From positions 186,001 through 250,000 of the forward strand of contig CALXMW010000002.1 of NCBI GenBank assembly GCA_944389585.1: a stretch of 64,000 nt of DNA, read 5' to 3'. The DNA comes from an uncultured Kiritimatiellota bacterium. Its GTDB lineage: Bacteria > Verrucomicrobiota > Kiritimatiellia > RFP12 > DVOR01. The translations under genes were made by a program, and so were the position numbers. Every line of letters starts with the position of its first letter. Within the stretch, counting starts at the first letter, position 1. Of this stretch, positions 35,170 through 43,883 are shown piece by piece. The notes under the pieces were generated by a model. The model ran no database searches and had not been told where the DNA came from. It was given only the letters and a program-made list of their open reading frames with translations.

Positions 35170-35946
35170 TCAACCGAAGCGTCCGGTGATGTATTCCTCG
35201 GTCTTCTTCTCCTTCGGGGCGGTGAAGAGCTGCTGGGTGGGGCCGACCTCGATGATGCGGCCTTTGTAGAAGAAGGCGGTGCGGTCGCTGATGCGGGCGG
35301 CCTGCTGCATGTTGTGGGTGACGATGACGATGGTGAAGCGCTCGCGCAGGCGCAGGACGAGGTCCTCGATCTTGAGCGTGGCCACCGGGTCGATGGCGCT
35401 GGTGGGCTCGTCCATCAGCAGCACGTCGGGCTCGGCGGCGATGGCGCGGGCGATGCAGAGGCGCTGCTGCTGGCCGCCGGAGAGGGCGAGGCCGGACTTG
35501 CGGAGCTGGTCTTTGACCTCGTCCCACAGGCTGGCGCCCTGGAGGGCGGCCTCGACGCGCTCCTCGATCTCCTTGCGCGAGAGCTTGAAGTGCAGGCGCA
35601 GGGGATAGGCCACGTTGTCGAAGACGCTCATGGGGAAGGGGGTGGGCTTCTGGAAGATCATGCCCACGCGGCGGCGGAGGGCGAGGAGGTCGGTCTTCGG
35701 GTCGAGGATGTTCTGGCCGTCGAGGAGGACCTCGCCCTCGGCGCGCTGGCCGCGGTGGAGGGAGTAGATGCGGTTGTAGGTGCGCAGGTGGGTGGATTTG
35801 CCGCAGCCCGAGGGGCCGATGACGGCGGTGATTTGGCGCTCGGGGATGTCCAGGTCGTTCTCGAAGAGGGCCTGGTGGCCGCCCTCGTAGAAGAAGGAGA
35901 GCTTGCGGGCGCGGATTTTGGTTTTGGGTTCCTGTTGGGTGTCCAT
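35170..35946 (-). CDS. pstB: Phosphate ABC transporter ATP-binding protein
   Basis: A 258-residue cytoplasmic ATPase of the high-affinity phosphate importer. Walker [18 protein letters not shown] at about 43-59, Q-loop [12 protein letters not shown] near 97, ABC signature [14 protein letters not shown] near 154 and Walker [13 protein letters not shown] near 174 are all intact; the THLRTYNR and [13 protein letters not shown] features are specific to PstB. It energises PstA and PstC. Confidence 0.97.
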   Translation of the reverse strand: MDTQQEPKTKIRARKLSFFYEGGHQALFENDLDIPERQITAVIGPSGCGKSTHLRTYNRIYSLHRGQRAEGEVLLDGQNILDPKTDLLALRRRVGMIFQKPTPFPMSVFDNVAYPLRLHFKLSRKEIEERVEAALQGASLWDEVKDQLRKSGLALSGGQQQRLCIARAIAAEPDVLLMDEPTSAIDPVATLKIEDLVLRLRERFTIVIVTHNMQQAARISDRTAFFYKGRIIEVGPTQQLFTAPKEKKTEEYITGRFG

Positions 35947-35957
35947 AAAGGGGCTCC

Positions 35958-36878
35958 TCAGTGCTTCTTGTCGCGGAAGGCGACGCGCGCGATGACGTTG
36001 ATGGAAAGGACAAGGATGGCGATGACGAGCGAGGCGCCCCAGCCGGCGGTCTGCAGGTCCGCGAAGTTGGACATGCCGTAGTTGTTGATGAGGACGGGGA
36101 TGCTCGCGGTGGGGCCGCTGAAGAAGGCGGTGGGCCACGTCTGGGCGAACTGCGCGGTGAAGAGCAGCGGGGCCGTCTCGCCCGAGACGCGGGCCACGGC
36201 CAGGAGCACGCCGGTGACCATGCCGTTGCGGGCGGCCTTGCAGATGATCTGCAGCGTCACGCGGCAGCGGGTGAGGCCCAGGGCCAGGCCGGATTCGCGC
36301 AGCGTGTCGGGCACCATCATGAGCATGTCCTCGGTGGTGCGCATGACCACGGGGAACATCAGGATGGCCAACGAGACCGAGCCTGCCAGGCCGGAGCTCG
36401 CCCCCATCGGCGCCACCAGGATCATGTAGACGAAGAGGCCGACCACGATCGAGGGCATGCCCATCATCACGTTCGCGCTGAAGCGCAGGGCGTCGGCCAG
36501 GCGCGACTGCTTGCCGAACTCCGCCAGCCAAATGCCCGCGCAGATGGCGGGGGGCACGGCGATGAGCGCGGCGAAGAGGGTGATGTAGAGCGTGCCGACG
36601 AGGGCGTTGCCGATGCCGCCCTTGAAGCCGTGCGGCGCGGTGGTGGCCGTCAGGAAGTCCCAGCTCAGCGCCTCGGAGCCGCGGATGAGGATGGTAGCCA
36701 GGATCCAGAGCATCACGCCGACGGCGAGGGCGAGGGCGGCCACGGAGAAGAGCTGGACCAGGTTGTCCTGCAGCTTGCGCCAGAAGAGCGTCTTGTAGGG
36801 CGGGCGGCCCAGGCTGGCCAGCGCGGGGCCGGTGGGCGCGGCGTGCCCGCCCGGGGTGGGTTTGGCGATGGGTTCCAT
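35958..36878 (-). CDS. pstA: Phosphate ABC transporter permease PstA
   Basis: A 306-residue inner-membrane permease with six helices. The binding-protein-dependent transport signature with the EAA loop is at about 190-235 ([20 protein letters not shown], in part). [26 protein letters not shown], in part, and [13 protein letters not shown] are characteristic of PstA. An N-terminal 35-residue proline-rich extension is longer than usual. One base separates its start from the pstC stop. Confidence 0.95.
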   Translation of the reverse strand: MEPIAKPTPGGHAAPTGPALASLGRPPYKTLFWRKLQDNLVQLFSVAALALAVGVMLWILATILIRGSEALSWDFLTATTAPHGFKGGIGNALVGTLYITLFAALIAVPPAICAGIWLAEFGKQSRLADALRFSANVMMGMPSIVVGLFVYMILVAPMGASSGLAGSVSLAILMFPVVMRTTEDMLMMVPDTLRESGLALGLTRCRVTLQIICKAARNGMVTGVLLAVARVSGETAPLLFTAQFAQTWPTAFFSGPTASIPVLINNYGMSNFADLQTAGWGASLVIAILVLSINVIARVAFRDKKH

Positions 36879-36879
36879 G

Positions 36880-37767
36880 TCATTTCTCCCCGCGTTTGGC
36901 GCTGGTCATGCGCAGGTAGTATTGCGCCAACACCTGGATGGCGAAGGCCATGACCAAAAGGATGAGGCCCAGGGCGAAGAGGGCGCTGCGCTGGATGCCG
37001 TCGGCCTCGGCGAAGTTGTTGGCCAGGGTGGCGGCGATGGTGGTGCAGCCGTCGAGGAAGCCCAGGGGCACCTTCATGATGTTGCCGGCCACGAAGAGCA
37101 CGGCCATCGTCTCGCCCAGGGCGCGGCCCAGGCCGATGAAGATGCCGCCCAGCAGGCCGCGGATGCCGTAGCGCATGAGGATGTCGCGGGCCGTCTCCCA
37201 GCGCGTGCAGCCGACGCCGAAGGCGGACTCGCGCAGCATGGGCGGGGTCATGCGGAAGACGTCGCGCATCACGGCGCAGATGTACGGCAGGATCATGAGC
37301 GAAAGGATGAGGCCGGAGGTCAGCAGCCCCAGGCCGCCATACTCATTGTCCACCCCCAGGGCGATCCACAGCCTGTCCATCAGCGGCACAAGCACGAAGA
37401 GGCCCCACATGCCGTAGATGATCGAGGGGATGGCCGCCAGCAGGTCCACCGCCTGCCCCAACAGGCGCGAGAGCCACGGCGGGGCGTCCACGATGAAAAG
37501 GGCGGAGACAAAGGCCAGCGGCAACGCGATGGCCAGCGCGATGAGCGTGGTGAAAACGGTGCCGGCGATGGAGGGGAGCGCGCCGTAAAGGTCGCGCACG
37601 GGATCCCACTCGGTGGAGACGAAGAAGCCCAAGCCAAACTCGGACCACGCCTCGCCCGAGGCGAACGCCAGCTGGACAAAGAAGGCGACCATCAACAGCC
37701 CGCACAGCATCGCGCAAATCATACACAGCCAGCGGAAGACCGGGTCGCTCCAGGCGGAAGCTCTCAT
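36880..37767 (-). CDS. pstC: Phosphate ABC transporter permease PstC
   Basis: A 295-residue six-helix permease, partner of PstA. AIPSIIYGMWGLFVLVP (near 117-133) and MLRESAFGVGCTRWETARDI (in part) are the PstC hallmarks; FVSTEWDPV near 50 is the periplasmic loop of the family. No clear Shine-Dalgarno precedes the ATG. A GC-rich hairpin lies between pstS and this gene. Confidence 0.95.
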   Translation of the reverse strand: MRASAWSDPVFRWLCMICAMLCGLLMVAFFVQLAFASGEAWSEFGLGFFVSTEWDPVRDLYGALPSIAGTVFTTLIALAIALPLAFVSALFIVDAPPWLSRLLGQAVDLLAAIPSIIYGMWGLFVLVPLMDRLWIALGVDNEYGGLGLLTSGLILSLMILPYICAVMRDVFRMTPPMLRESAFGVGCTRWETARDILMRYGIRGLLGGIFIGLGRALGETMAVLFVAGNIMKVPLGFLDGCTTIAATLANNFAEADGIQRSALFALGLILLVMAFAIQVLAQYYLRMTSAKRGEK

Positions 37768-37809
37768 AGGACTGTCTTTAGGGGGTTGGGGGGCGATGGG
37801 GGAAGGGAC

Positions 37810-37831
37810 GGGGGCGAGGGCCCCCGCCCCC
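37810..37831 (-). promoter_or_regulatory. Hairpin between pstS and pstC
   Basis: A GC-rich inverted repeat (GGGGGCG pairing with CGCCCCC) just past the pstS stop without a T-run. Such hairpins often stabilise the binding-protein part of a transporter transcript; that role is inferred. Confidence 0.45.
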
Positions 37832-37840
37832 AGGGGCGCG

Positions 37841-38788
37841 TCACTTGACGAACTCGTCCTTCAGCGTGCCCAGGAAGAAGCGGTTGTGCTTGGCGTCTTC
37901 CATCGTGAGCGGGGTGTAGTGGAGCTCGGTGGCCTTGGAGGCGCCGTCGGGCGAGAAGCACCACGCCACGTAGGCCTGCAGGGCGGCCTTCTTGTCGGCG
38001 GGGATGTCGTCGCGCACCAGCAGGTAGGTGGTGCCCACCAGCGGCCAGCGCTTGGCGTCGGGGTTCTGCCAGGATTTGTCGGCGGCCTGCAGCTGCACGG
38101 TCGTCAGCTTGGTCTCGATGGCGTAGGTGTATTCGGTGTAGCCGATGGAGCCGGAGGTCTGCTGCACGGTGTTGCAGACGCCGGGGTTCTTCTGGCCGCC
38201 GATGCCCGTGGGCCACTTCACGCTCTTGCCCGCGCCGATCTTCGTCGCCCAATCCGGGGATTTGTCGGTGAGGTACTCGGTGAAGATGTTGGTCGTGCCC
38301 GAGCTGTCGGAGCGGTAGACCACGGTAATCTTCTGGTCGGGCAGGGCGAGGCCGGGGTTGAGCGCCGCGATCTTGGCGTCGTTCCACTTGGCGATCTGGC
38401 CCATGAAGATCTTGGCCAGCACGTCGTCGGTCAGCTTCAGCTGGCCGGGGCCGATGCCCGCCACGTTGATGATGGGCGTAACCGCGCCGGTGACCATGGG
38501 GAACTGGGTGAGCTTGGACTCGGCGATCTCCTCGCGGGAGAGGGGCGCGTCCGTGCCGGCGAAGTCGACGGTGCCTTCCTTGATCTGGTTGATGCCGGCG
38601 CCCGAGCCGATGGACTGGTAGTTCACCGTCGCCTTGCCGGTCTGGCTGTAGATGTACGTCCACGCCTGGTAGACGGGGTCAGGGAAGGACGCGCCGGCGC
38701 CGTTGAGGGTGACCTTGCTGGCGCGCTCGCCGCAGCCGGCCACGAGGAGGGCCGCCGCGGCCGCGCAGGAAAGGATGCTCATCTTCAT
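37841..38788 (-). CDS. pstS: Phosphate-binding lipoprotein PstS
   Basis: A 315-residue periplasmic phosphate-binding protein. The lipoprotein signal ends LLVAGC (cysteine at residue 20). LNGAGASFPDPVY near 31-43, GSGAGINQIKEGTVDFAGTD in part near 63-80, and RSDSSGTTNIFTEYL near 160 supply the phosphate ligands. Start 38788 has AGGAG upstream; the frame open to 38824 adds residues before the signal and is not used. It is the first gene of the pst operon, below a Pho-box candidate. Confidence 0.96.
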   Translation of the reverse strand: MKMSILSCAAAAALLVAGCGERASKVTLNGAGASFPDPVYQAWTYIYSQTGKATVNYQSIGSGAGINQIKEGTVDFAGTDAPLSREEIAESKLTQFPMVTGAVTPIINVAGIGPGQLKLTDDVLAKIFMGQIAKWNDAKIAALNPGLALPDQKITVVYRSDSSGTTNIFTEYLTDKSPDWATKIGAGKSVKWPTGIGGQKNPGVCNTVQQTSGSIGYTEYTYAIETKLTTVQLQAADKSWQNPDAKRWPLVGTTYLLVRDDIPADKKAALQAYVAWCFSPDGASKATELHYTPLTMEDAKHNRFFLGTLKDEFVK

Positions 38789-38824
38789 TGTCGTTTCTCC
38801 TGTTTCTCTGAAAAGAACGCCCAC

Positions 38825-38878
38825 AGTATGGCACGGCCGCGTGCGGGCGGTGTTTGCGTTGCGTTAGCTTTCGGTTAA
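38825..38878 (-). promoter_or_regulatory. Pho-box candidate and -10 of pstS
   Basis: On the minus strand three six-base units TTAACC, CTAACG and CAAACA recur with an exact 11-base period (38878-38873, 38867-38862, 38856-38851), the spacing of PhoB/PhoP direct repeats. An extended -10 TGCCATACT (38830-38825) follows. No -35 consensus is present, fitting an activator-dependent promoter. Confidence 0.6.
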
Positions 38879-38917
38879 GGCCCCCGGCGGGCGCGGGCCC
38901 GGCCGGGGGGAGGGCGA

Positions 38918-40306
38918 TCAGAACTTGTACGTCAGCTCCATGCGGCCGAACCAGGCGTCGCCGTCCTCGCCGTCGGCGAAGTAGTCGCCCTTGGAGAGGT
39001 ATTCGCCCTGGAAGGCCATGCCGACGCCCTTGAGGCAGTCGTAGCTGACCATCTTGCCGATGTCGAGGGAGTATTTCACCTGCGCGTAGTAGCCGCGGAA
39101 GGTGCCGTAGTCCTCGGTGGCGCTCATGCGCTCGGCGGTGGGCGCGAACATGGGGCCGGTCTGGATGGAGAGCTTCTGGTTCTTGGCGGGGACCAGGTCC
39201 ACCTTCACGTGCGGGTAGAGGAAGTTGTTGTAGGCGTACTTCGGGAACATGGGGGCGACGGTCTCGCCCACGCCCGTCTCGCGGTTGAAGACCGGGTGCC
39301 AGGCGTTGTCGCCGGCCCAGCCCTCCTCGTCGCCGCTCATGTATTGGACGGCGGCGGTGAACTTCGGCGAGAGGGCCCAGTCCTTGCGCGCGTAGGTCAG
39401 CCCGCCGTAGGCCATCATGGCCAGGTGGCTGTCGTCGCCCACCTGCATGGCCAGCTCGGCCTCGCCGCTCAGGTGCTTGGTGAACTGGGGCAGCAGGCGC
39501 ACGCCGAAGGTGTGGGTGGTGAAGCTGTCGTCGTCGCCGCCGGTCACCGCGTTGCGGTCGTCCAGGAAGTCGCCGTAATCGTAGTCGTGGTCGGCGTCCT
39601 CGACCTTGAAGACGTAGTAGGCGTCCCAGCCGAGGGCCTTGTTGGAGCGGTCCTGGTAGTAGAGGCCCGCGCCGTACTCGTTCTGGCCGTAGCCGGAGGT
39701 CTCGTAGTCGTAGCCCTTCTTGTGCTTGCTCTTGGCGTCGTGCGTGTGGCCGAGCGTCGGCAGCCAGTCGTCCGCCGGCGCGTAGATGGCGAAGGCGTCG
39801 AGCGTGCGGTCCTCGTCGAAGTTGAAGGTCAGGCGCGCCGCGTCGAAGTAGGTCGAGCGCGAGCCGTCGCCGCCGGTGCCGTCGCTGATGACGCGCTTGT
39901 TGCCGAAGGCCATGTCCTGGCGGCCCACCTTCACGTCGATGAAGCCCAGCAGGTCGGAATACTTCAGGTAGAGGTTGTCGACGTAGACGACGTCGGGGAA
40001 GCGCTGCTTGCCCTTGTCGCTCTCGCGCGAGTTGTAGTAGCGGAACTCATCGGCCACGCGGGCGAAGAGCTCCAGCTTGCCGGCCGTCATCTTGCCCCAG
40101 AGGCGGGTGCGGACGCGGGCGTAGTCGGTGTGGCCCTTCTCGCCGTGGCCGTCGTCGGGCAGATTGTTCGTGAAGTCGTAGCGCAGGCGCACGTCCCCGC
40201 CGAAATCGGCCTTCACGGCCTTCTCTTGCTCCAGCTTCGCCTCCTCGGCCGCCACCGCGGGCAGGCCGAGCATCAGCGCCAAAGCCAAAGTCATGCAACG
40301 TTTCAT
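38918..40306 (-). CDS. Outer-membrane porin / alginate-export-like beta-barrel
   Basis: A 462-residue protein with a 20-residue signal peptide (cleavage after AVAA), amphipathic beta strands and a C-terminal phenylalanine in ELTYKF, the outer-membrane insertion signature. GDVRLRYDFTNN, VKVGRQDMAFGN and SRSTYFDAARLTFN resemble the alginate-export/OprO-type barrels. Its position next to pstS and the possible PhoB site upstream suggest a phosphate- or anion-uptake channel induced with the pst operon; this is inference. It is transcribed as its own unit. Confidence 0.82.
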   Translation of the reverse strand: MKRCMTLALALMLGLPAVAAEEAKLEQEKAVKADFGGDVRLRYDFTNNLPDDGHGEKGHTDYARVRTRLWGKMTAGKLELFARVADEFRYYNSRESDKGKQRFPDVVYVDNLYLKYSDLLGFIDVKVGRQDMAFGNKRVISDGTGGDGSRSTYFDAARLTFNFDEDRTLDAFAIYAPADDWLPTLGHTHDAKSKHKKGYDYETSGYGQNEYGAGLYYQDRSNKALGWDAYYVFKVEDADHDYDYGDFLDDRNAVTGGDDDSFTTHTFGVRLLPQFTKHLSGEAELAMQVGDDSHLAMMAYGGLTYARKDWALSPKFTAAVQYMSGDEEGWAGDNAWHPVFNRETGVGETVAPMFPKYAYNNFLYPHVKVDLVPAKNQKLSIQTGPMFAPTAERMSATEDYGTFRGYYAQVKYSLDIGKMVSYDCLKGVGMAFQGEYLSKGDYFADGEDGDAWFGRMELTYKF

Positions 40307-40347
40307 TCTCTCGTGTCTCCCATTTGGGGGTTCTTGAAACGCCGCAC

Positions 40348-40390
40348 ACTATCGCACAGCCATGTTAGCGCCCCATCGCGCCGCCGTTAG
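40348..40390 (-). promoter_or_regulatory. Porin promoter with weak Pho-like repeats
   Basis: Extended -10 TGCGATAGT (GATAGT 40353-40348). Upstream, CTAACG (40390-40385) and CTAACA (40368-40363) are 22 bases apart, two 11-base turns, echoing the repeats before pstS, but the middle unit is not conserved. Confidence 0.35.
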
Positions 40391-40466
40391 AAAAACGTTT
40401 CCCCCGCCCCGCCGCGCAGGGGCCGGGCAGGGGGGCCGAAGGGAGGGGCGCGGAGGCCGCGCGCGC

Positions 40467-42149
40467 CTATTTGGCGTCCTCGGTGACGCGGAAGAGCTCC
40501 TCGACGCTGGTGAAGCCCTCGAAGACCTTCCGCCAGCCGTCCTGCCGGAGCGTGGCCATGCCCTCCTCCATGGCGGCCTTGCGGATGTCGGCGGTGGAGC
40601 GCCGCCCGATGATGAGCGAGCCGATGCGCTCGGAGACGCCCAGCAACTCAAAGATGGCCCCGCGCCCCTTGTAGCCGGTGTGGGCGCAGGCGTCGCAGCC
40701 CTCCGGCGCGAAGGCGAAGTCCTGCGGCGGCGGCTGGGGCTGATCCCACCACCCCGCCTTGAGGGGGATGCGCCGGCGGCACTTGGGGCAGAGGCGGCGG
40801 GCGAGGCGCTGGGCCAGCACGCCGGCCACGGCCGAGGCCACGAGGAAGGGCTCGGCGCCCATGTCGATGAGGCGGGCGAAGGCGCCGGCGGCGTCGTTGG
40901 TGTGGAGGGTGGAGAAGACGAGGTGGCCGGTGAGGGAGGCGTTGATGGCGATCTCGGCCGTCTCGCCGTCGCGGATCTCGCCGACCATGATGATGTCGGG
41001 ATCCTGGCGGAGGAAGGCGCGCAGGGCGCGGGCGAAGGTCAGCCCGATGTCCGCGCGCACCAGCACCTGGTTGATGCCCTTCATCTCGTACTCGATCGGG
41101 TCCTCGGCCGTCATGATGCGGACGTTGACCTTGTTGATCTCGTGCAGGAAGGCGTAGAGGCTGGTGGATTTGCCGCTGCCCGTGGGCCCGGTGACCAGGA
41201 TGATGCCGTTGGGGCGCGTGATGAGCTTGCTGGTGAGGGCGAAGTCGCGCTCGCTCATGCCCAGATCCTTGAGCTGCACGAAGTTCCCCGCCTTCTGCAG
41301 CAGACGCAGGGAGACGCTCTCGCCGTAGGCCGTCGGGCAGGTGGAGACGCGGATGTCGATGTCCTCGCCGTTGAGGCGGATGCCGATACGCCCGTCCATC
41401 GGCAGGCGCTTCTCGGCGATGTCCAGGTTCGCCATCACCTTGAGGCGCGAGATGATGGCGGCCTTGAGGCGGTTGATCTGCGGCGGCACGTCCACCTTGT
41501 GCAGCATCCCGTCGATGCGGTAACGGATGCGCAGCTCATCCTCCATCGGCTCGACGTGGATGTCGGTGGCGCCCTGGCGGTCGGCCTCGGCGATGATCTG
41601 GTTCACGAAGCGCACGATGGAGGCCTCTTGCCCCATCTCGTTGACGTCGATCTTCGAGATGTTGGCCTCCGTGTCGGAGACCTCGTAGCGGCCATCCTCG
41701 ATCATCTTCTCGATGGCCTCGGCGCCGACGCCGTAATACTTCTTGATGGCCTTGTCGATCTCCTCGGCCGGCGCCAGGCGGATGCGCACGGGCTTGCCGC
41801 AGGCCAGGCGCAGGCCGTCGGCCGCCGCCGTGTCCAGCGGGTCGTTCAGCGCCGCGACGAGGGCGCCCTCCTCGACGGCCAAAGGCAGGGCGTTGTACTG
41901 ATAGACCGCCCGCGCCGGCAGCAGCCGTAGCGCCTCGTCCGTCGGGCGCGTCTGGGAAAGGTCGACGTACTCCAGCCCCAACGCCGGCGCCAGGCGCGCC
42001 AGGAAATCGGCCTCCTTGGCCATCTCCAGGCGCGCGACGGCCGCCGCGAGCCCCTCGGAAAGGTCCGCGCCGAGCAAAATCTCCACCTGGGCCTCGCTGA
42101 GCCCGGCCTGCCTCAAGATCTTGGCGAGAAAAGTCTGTTGCGCGTTCAT
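40467..42149 (-). CDS. GspE/PilB-family secretion or pilus assembly ATPase
   Basis: A 560-residue cytoplasmic hexameric ATPase. Residues 1-150 form the MshEN-like N-terminal domain (LGLEYVDLSQTRP, ALPLAVEEGALVAALNDP in part). The ATPase core has Walker A GPTGSGKSTSLYAFL near 323, an Asp box TAEDPIEYEMKGINQ near 351, Walker B DPDIIMVGEIRDGETAEIA near 383 and His box GHLVFSTLHTNDA near 409. The tetracysteine zinc motif is CPKCR at about 448 with CDACAHTG near 480. It powers type IV pilus or type II secretion, but no pilin, secretin or GspF gene is adjacent, so its machine is elsewhere. Confidence 0.93.
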   Translation of the reverse strand: MNAQQTFLAKILRQAGLSEAQVEILLGADLSEGLAAAVARLEMAKEADFLARLAPALGLEYVDLSQTRPTDEALRLLPARAVYQYNALPLAVEEGALVAALNDPLDTAAADGLRLACGKPVRIRLAPAEEIDKAIKKYYGVGAEAIEKMIEDGRYEVSDTEANISKIDVNEMGQEASIVRFVNQIIAEADRQGATDIHVEPMEDELRIRYRIDGMLHKVDVPPQINRLKAAIISRLKVMANLDIAEKRLPMDGRIGIRLNGEDIDIRVSTCPTAYGESVSLRLLQKAGNFVQLKDLGMSERDFALTSKLITRPNGIILVTGPTGSGKSTSLYAFLHEINKVNVRIMTAEDPIEYEMKGINQVLVRADIGLTFARALRAFLRQDPDIIMVGEIRDGETAEIAINASLTGHLVFSTLHTNDAAGAFARLIDMGAEPFLVASAVAGVLAQRLARRLCPKCRRRIPLKAGWWDQPQPPPQDFAFAPEGCDACAHTGYKGRGAIFELLGVSERIGSLIIGRRSTADIRKAAMEEGMATLRQDGWRKVFEGFTSVEELFRVTEDAK

Positions 42150-42151
42150 AT

Positions 42152-42175
42152 CAGATCACGGAGGTTCACGGAGGA
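42152..42175 (+). repeat. Left arm of inverted repeat flanking the GxxExxY gene
   Basis: Reads CAGATCACGGAG, three variable bases, then CACGGAGG on the plus strand. The inverted counterpart is at 42645-42667; 20 of 23 bases agree. Confidence 0.85.
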
Positions 42176-42198
42176 TGACACTGAGGGGCACGAAGCCA

Positions 42199-42603
42199 TT
42201 AAAGCACAAATCGCCTGTAGCCGTCTTTGAGAAGCTCGACGCCGAAGTTGACGAGGACGCCGTAATGCAGCCCGGAAAGGCGCAGATACGTCAGCAACTG
42301 CTGGTTCCAAATCCCAAGCATCTCCGGGTGGGCCTTCAGCTCGACGATGACCAGGCCGTCCACCACCAAGTCCGCCCGAAAGGCGAGGTCGACGGCGACG
42401 CCCTCCTCCTCCACCTTGATGGGCACCTCCATGCGCGCGTCCACCCCTTGCCGTTTCAGGCGCGCGCACAGCATCTCCCGGTAAAACCGCTCCAACAGGA
42501 AGGGGCCATACTTGCGGTGGATGGCAATGGACTCGTTGAGGATGAGGCCGGTGATCCGGGAGGCCTCGTCCTGCGTCGCCTGCGGCAGCTCGTCGGCCCT
42601 CAC
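42199..42603 (-). CDS. GxxExxY family protein
   Basis: A 134-residue protein of the widespread GxxExxY family, which has a PD-(D/E)XK-like fold and unknown function. The naming motif is seen in KYGPFLLERFYREML (G, E and Y near residues 31-39), followed by VDLAFRADLVVDGLVIVELKA near 72-92 (in parts: RADLVVD, VIVELKA), whose D and ExK look like a nuclease-type core, and LLTYLRLSGLHYGVLVNFG in part. The GTG start overlaps the glycosyltransferase stop as GTGA. The gene sits between inverted repeats and interrupts an otherwise ordinary gene order. Confidence 0.85.
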   Translation of the reverse strand: MRADELPQATQDEASRITGLILNESIAIHRKYGPFLLERFYREMLCARLKRQGVDARMEVPIKVEEEGVAVDLAFRADLVVDGLVIVELKAHPEMLGIWNQQLLTYLRLSGLHYGVLVNFGVELLKDGYRRFVL

Positions 42604-43883
42604 GCGCCGCCCCCCTCTCCCTTCTCCGTGCCGCTCTGTGTGGGCCTCCGTGGGTCTCCGTGATCTGAACAAACCTCCTCGAGGAAGCGGACGAACTCGG
42701 GGTAGATGGCGTCCATCATGAAGTTCTCGCGGGCGAGGCGGGCGGAGGCGAGGGCCTCGCGGGTGAGGCGCGAGCGTTGGTGGAGGTAGCCCGCCAGGAG
42801 GCGCTCGAGCCCCGCCTGGTCGCCCGCGCGGTACTGCGCGCCGGCGCCGTAGCGCGCGATGAGGGCCTCCGTCTCGCCGGTGAGGCAGCAGAGCATGGGG
42901 AGCCCGGCGGCGGTGTAGTCGGCCAGCTTGTAGGGGACGGCGACGCGGCTGTCGGGGAACATGGGCACAAGGGCCAGGTCGCTGTCGGCCAGCAGCTGCT
43001 GCATGTCCTCGTTGGGGAGGTAGCCGTGGAAGCGGATGGCGGGGCAGCCGGCGGCCTCGCGGCGCAGGAGGGCCTCGCGCGGACCGGTGCCGGCCAGGTC
43101 GAAGCGGAGGTTCTCGCCGCGCAGGGCCAGGGCGCGCACGGCGCGCACGGCGGTGAGGAGGTCGTAGCTGCGGCCCATGTTGCCCACGTAGATGAGGCGC
43201 AGGGGCTCGGTCTCGTCCAGGCTGTAGCGGTCGGCGCCGTTGTTCATGCGCATGATGCCGTGGTAGCAGAGGTGGCGGGGGGCGCGGCAGCCGTTGCGCA
43301 TGGCCAGGCCCAGGTAGGTGACGCCCACGGCGCTCACCGCGTCGGCCCCGCGGTAGGCCGCGCGGGCGCGGCGGATGGGCCCGGCGCAGAGGACGCGCCA
43401 AAGCAGGTCGCGCAGCCAGGCGGGGCCGGGGATGAGGCGCGCGAAGTTCTCCGGCCAGGCGTCCATCACGTCGAGCGTCGCCTTGCAGCCCCAGCGCGCG
43501 CGCAGGCGCCGGGCGGCGGCGGCGGTCTCCATCGGCGGCCAGGAGGTGAGGATGAGGTCGGGCTTGGGGAAGTCGCCGCGCGCCACGCCGGCCACGGCCA
43601 TCGCCTCCCAGGCGGCGGCGTAGAGGCGGTGGCTGCGGGCGCGGCGCAGGCCGACGTTGTCGAAATAGGGGCGGGTGGGGACGAGGCGGACGCGGAAGCC
43701 CTCGGGGGCGTCGTAGACGGGCGGGAGGCTGCGGGGGGCCTTGGTGGCGTGCGAGAAGTCGCTGCTCCACCAGGTGACGCGGTGCCCGGCCTTGGCCAGC
43801 GCGCGGCAGAGGAGGTTGTAGCGCTGGGGGCGCCGCCCCTCGCCGGGCAGGTTGTCGAAGGGGTTGTTGACCCAGACCTCCAT
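42600..43883 (-). CDS. Glycosyltransferase family 4-like protein
   Basis: A 427-residue GT-B glycosyltransferase. The N-terminal acceptor domain includes NNPFDNLPGEGRRPQRYNLL in part (PFDNLPGEG) and TSWPPMETAAAARRL, resembling WbuB-type enzymes of O-antigen or exopolysaccharide synthesis. The donor domain begins near 235 with RLIYVGNMGRSYDL and includes RFHGYLPNEDMQQLLADSDLALVP in part and PYKLADYTAAGLPMLC. The last 23 residues after FLEEVC are encoded by the cassette repeat and are probably not original. The ATG at 43883 has GGAG 5 bases upstream and overlaps the nadB stop. Confidence 0.85.
   Translation of the reverse strand: MEVWVNNPFDNLPGEGRRPQRYNLLCRALAKAGHRVTWWSSDFSHATKAPRSLPPVYDAPEGFRVRLVPTRPYFDNVGLRRARSHRLYAAAWEAMAVAGVARGDFPKPDLILTSWPPMETAAAARRLRARWGCKATLDVMDAWPENFARLIPGPAWLRDLLWRVLCAGPIRRARAAYRGADAVSAVGVTYLGLAMRNGCRAPRHLCYHGIMRMNNGADRYSLDETEPLRLIYVGNMGRSYDLLTAVRAVRALALRGENLRFDLAGTGPREALLRREAAGCPAIRFHGYLPNEDMQQLLADSDLALVPMFPDSRVAVPYKLADYTAAGLPMLCCLTGETEALIARYGAGAQYRAGDQAGLERLLAGYLHQRSRLTREALASARLARENFMMDAIYPEFVRFLEEVCSDHGDPRRPTQSGTEKGEGGGA
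42645..42667 (-). repeat. Right arm of inverted repeat flanking the GxxExxY gene
   Basis: Minus strand reads CAGATCACGGAGACCCACGG and two more G, inverted relative to 42152-42175. It lies inside the 3' end of the glycosyltransferase frame. Confidence 0.85.
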
